DNA of 13,897 nt. Source: an uncultured Bacilli bacterium (lineage in GTDB: Bacteria; Bacillota_I; Bacilli_A; RF39; UBA660). Below the pieces are notes generated by a model. The model had not been told where the DNA came from. It made no database searches and was given only the letters and a program-made list of their open reading frames with translations. The DNA is taken from positions 1 through 13,897 of the forward strand of contig CANRGW010000018.1 in the NCBI GenBank assembly GCA_947630205.1, written 5' to 3'. Both the position numbers and the translations under genes were made by a program. This document shows, in pieces, positions 13,399 to 13,897 of this stretch (positions are counted from its first letter, which is position 1; every line of letters starts with the position of its first letter).

Positions 13399-13773
13399 TT
13401 GAAACTGTTGAAAAGTTTAATTATTGATTTTTCAACAGTTCTTTTTTTAGAAAGAGAAATAGTTTTTAATACTTATAAAAATCAATTATGTTTAACTAAT
13501 AAAGAAGATGTAATATTTATGAATATTAATATAACTAATATTTTAAAAGAAAATAATAATTTAAATGTTGAAGTAATTTTAGAAGTAAAAAAAGAAAATA
13601 AAGAACAGATATATAAATTGTTATTTAAAAGAGAATTAATGAAAGAAATAAAATATTGTTCTAATTGTGGTAAAAAATTAGATCTTGAAGATATAACAAA
13701 ATGTAAATATTGTGGAAATATTATTACTAATCGGGTTAATTATGTTATGATTAATCATGAAAAGTTGAATTAG
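13399..13773 (+). CDS. Zinc-ribbon fragment resembling the C-terminal end of Tim44-like proteins; probable gene remnant
   Basis: The frame is open from 13372, but the only early start codons (TTG 13399, CTG 13405, TTG 13408) have no ribosome site and lie at or in the terminator hairpin. The first ATG is 13519, with only a weak AAGAAG upstream, giving 84 residues. The tail has a zinc ribbon, CSNCGKK and CKYCGNI (CX2C-X11-CX2C, Cys 87, 90, 102, 105 from 13399), followed by a segment like the DWVL/KxE ending I recall from secreted Tim44-like domain proteins; before it are beta strands (NVEVILEV, YKLLFKREL). The next gene, ten bases on, is the start of just such a protein. I therefore read it as the 3' remnant of a tandem copy, or a short stand-alone gene starting at 13519. 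The best-supported coding part is 13519-13773. Confidence 0.5.
   Translation: MKLLKSLIIDFSTVLFLEREIVFNTYKNQLCLTNKEDVIFMNINITNILKENNNLNVEVILEVKKENKEQIYKLLFKRELMKEIKYCSNCGKKLDLEDITKCKYCGNIITNRVNYVMINHEKLN
13403..13448 (+). terminator. Strong Rho-independent terminator
   Basis: AACTGTTGAAAA (13403-13414) and TTTTCAACAGTT (13429-13440) form a perfect 12-bp stem with a 14-nt loop, then C and seven T (13442-13448). An A7 run at 13392-13398 before the stem would let it work on the other strand too. Confidence 0.85.
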
Positions 13774-13783
13774 GTGATAAATT

Positions 13784-13897
13784 ATGAAAAAGATAAAAGA
13801 TTATTTTCCAATTATTCTTTTGGTAATTGTTGGCATATTATTTGTTATTAGTTTTCCTGTTAAAGCCGATAGTGGTTTTGATTTTGATTATGATAGT
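13784..13897 (+). CDS. Tim44-like domain secreted or membrane protein, N-terminus only (runs off window)
   Basis: Only 38 residues are visible. MKKIKDYFP, a strongly hydrophobic stretch (IILLVIVGILFVISF, 10-24) and PVKA before DSG form a signal peptide or membrane anchor, with probable cleavage after residue 28. The mature start DSGFDFDYDS has the Asp/Ser/Gly-rich opening I associate with Firmicute Tim44-like domain proteins, which carry a C-terminal zinc ribbon; that match is supported by the zinc-ribbon fragment just upstream. The start is clear: AGGTGAT (13772-13778) overlaps the preceding stop, five bases before the ATG. The family call is tentative because the diagnostic domain is outside the window. 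Confidence 0.7.
   Translation, partial: MKKIKDYFPIILLVIVGILFVISFPVKADSGFDFDYDS

Larger units (their letters stand above)
13236..13448 (+). ncRNA. Candidate structured leader or small RNA between promoter and terminator
   Basis: About 213 nt are bounded by a strong promoter and a strong terminator. Inverted repeats in order: AGTCTT/AAGACT (13256-13261 and 13266-13271); GTTAATTC/GAATTAAC (13303-13310 and 13332-13339) with an inner GTAA/TTAC; and AACTAT plus AATTATTAA (13337-13351) with TTAATAATT and ATAGTT (13365-13373 and 13379-13384). The second and third hairpins share bases 13337-13339, so they partly exclude each other. The terminator hairpin follows. It could be a small RNA, an attenuated leader of the downstream genes, or the remains of a decayed gene. 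No known riboswitch consensus was recognised. The A-T richness means the weaker stems may be chance. Confidence 0.4.

Noticed and set aside
13236..13448. 6S RNA, SRP RNA, T-box or another known riboswitch
   Set aside because: No long end-to-end pairing typical of 6S, no GGAA/GNAR SRP tip and no T-box AGGGUGGNACC motif could be seen; left as an unassigned structured leader.

Overview
The window reads as chromosomal DNA of a very AT-rich member of the Bacillota (class Bacilli; probably one of the small-genome gut lineages near RF39 or the Erysipelotrichales, which is an inference). Supporting this are low-GC codon use, AGGAGG/GGTGA ribosome binding sites, a ytxG/ytxH-like gene pair near trmB, a Cse60-like sporulation protein and a Tim44-like secreted protein. 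Every Trp codon I checked is TGG, and one gene ends in TGA directly before a well-placed start, so the standard bacterial code (11) is used rather than the Mycoplasma code. No tRNA, rRNA, insertion sequence, CRISPR array or phage gene is visible.

Layout. (1) 1-2331: the 3' end of tuf and its terminator; a 344-base gap that is empty apart from a good promoter; a secreted M23 peptidase with a nested terminator; then a 56-residue Cse60-like gene. (2) 2328-2558, minus strand: a small Asn-rich coiled-coil gene, convergent with the Cse60-like gene and divergent from trmB. (3) 2637-5662: trmB, a lipoprotein, a long acidic disordered protein with a SepF/SftA-like N-terminus, a YtxG-like membrane protein and a YtxH protein. 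(4) 5763-8116: an unrecognised helical protein, TspO and a Y-family DNA polymerase. (5) 8188-9519: an orphan helical protein with its own promoter and terminator. (6) 9597-13156: a tight three-gene operon encoding a degenerate phosphoglycerate-mutase-like pseudoenzyme, a duplicated DUF1538 membrane protein and a tandem PII-like protein. (7) 13201-13897: a promoter, a leader rich in inverted repeats, a strong terminator, a zinc-ribbon gene fragment and the start of a Tim44-like secreted protein.

The strongest candidate for an undescribed system is the operon at 9597-13156. A full-length homologue of cofactor-independent phosphoglycerate mutase has lost nearly all metal ligands, the catalytic serine motif and the substrate arginines, yet is kept intact beside a putative transporter and a PII-type sensor. 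The parts suggest a membrane transport unit gated by a PII-like protein, with the pseudoenzyme as a regulatory or scaffolding subunit; this is inference. Second are the acidic SepF/SftA-like protein, in the synteny position of sftA/murC before ytxGH, and the promoter-to-terminator unit at 13201-13448, which has no convincing gene. Most other promoters here imply leaders of only about 14-23 nt, so that roughly 210-nt transcribed stretch stands out.
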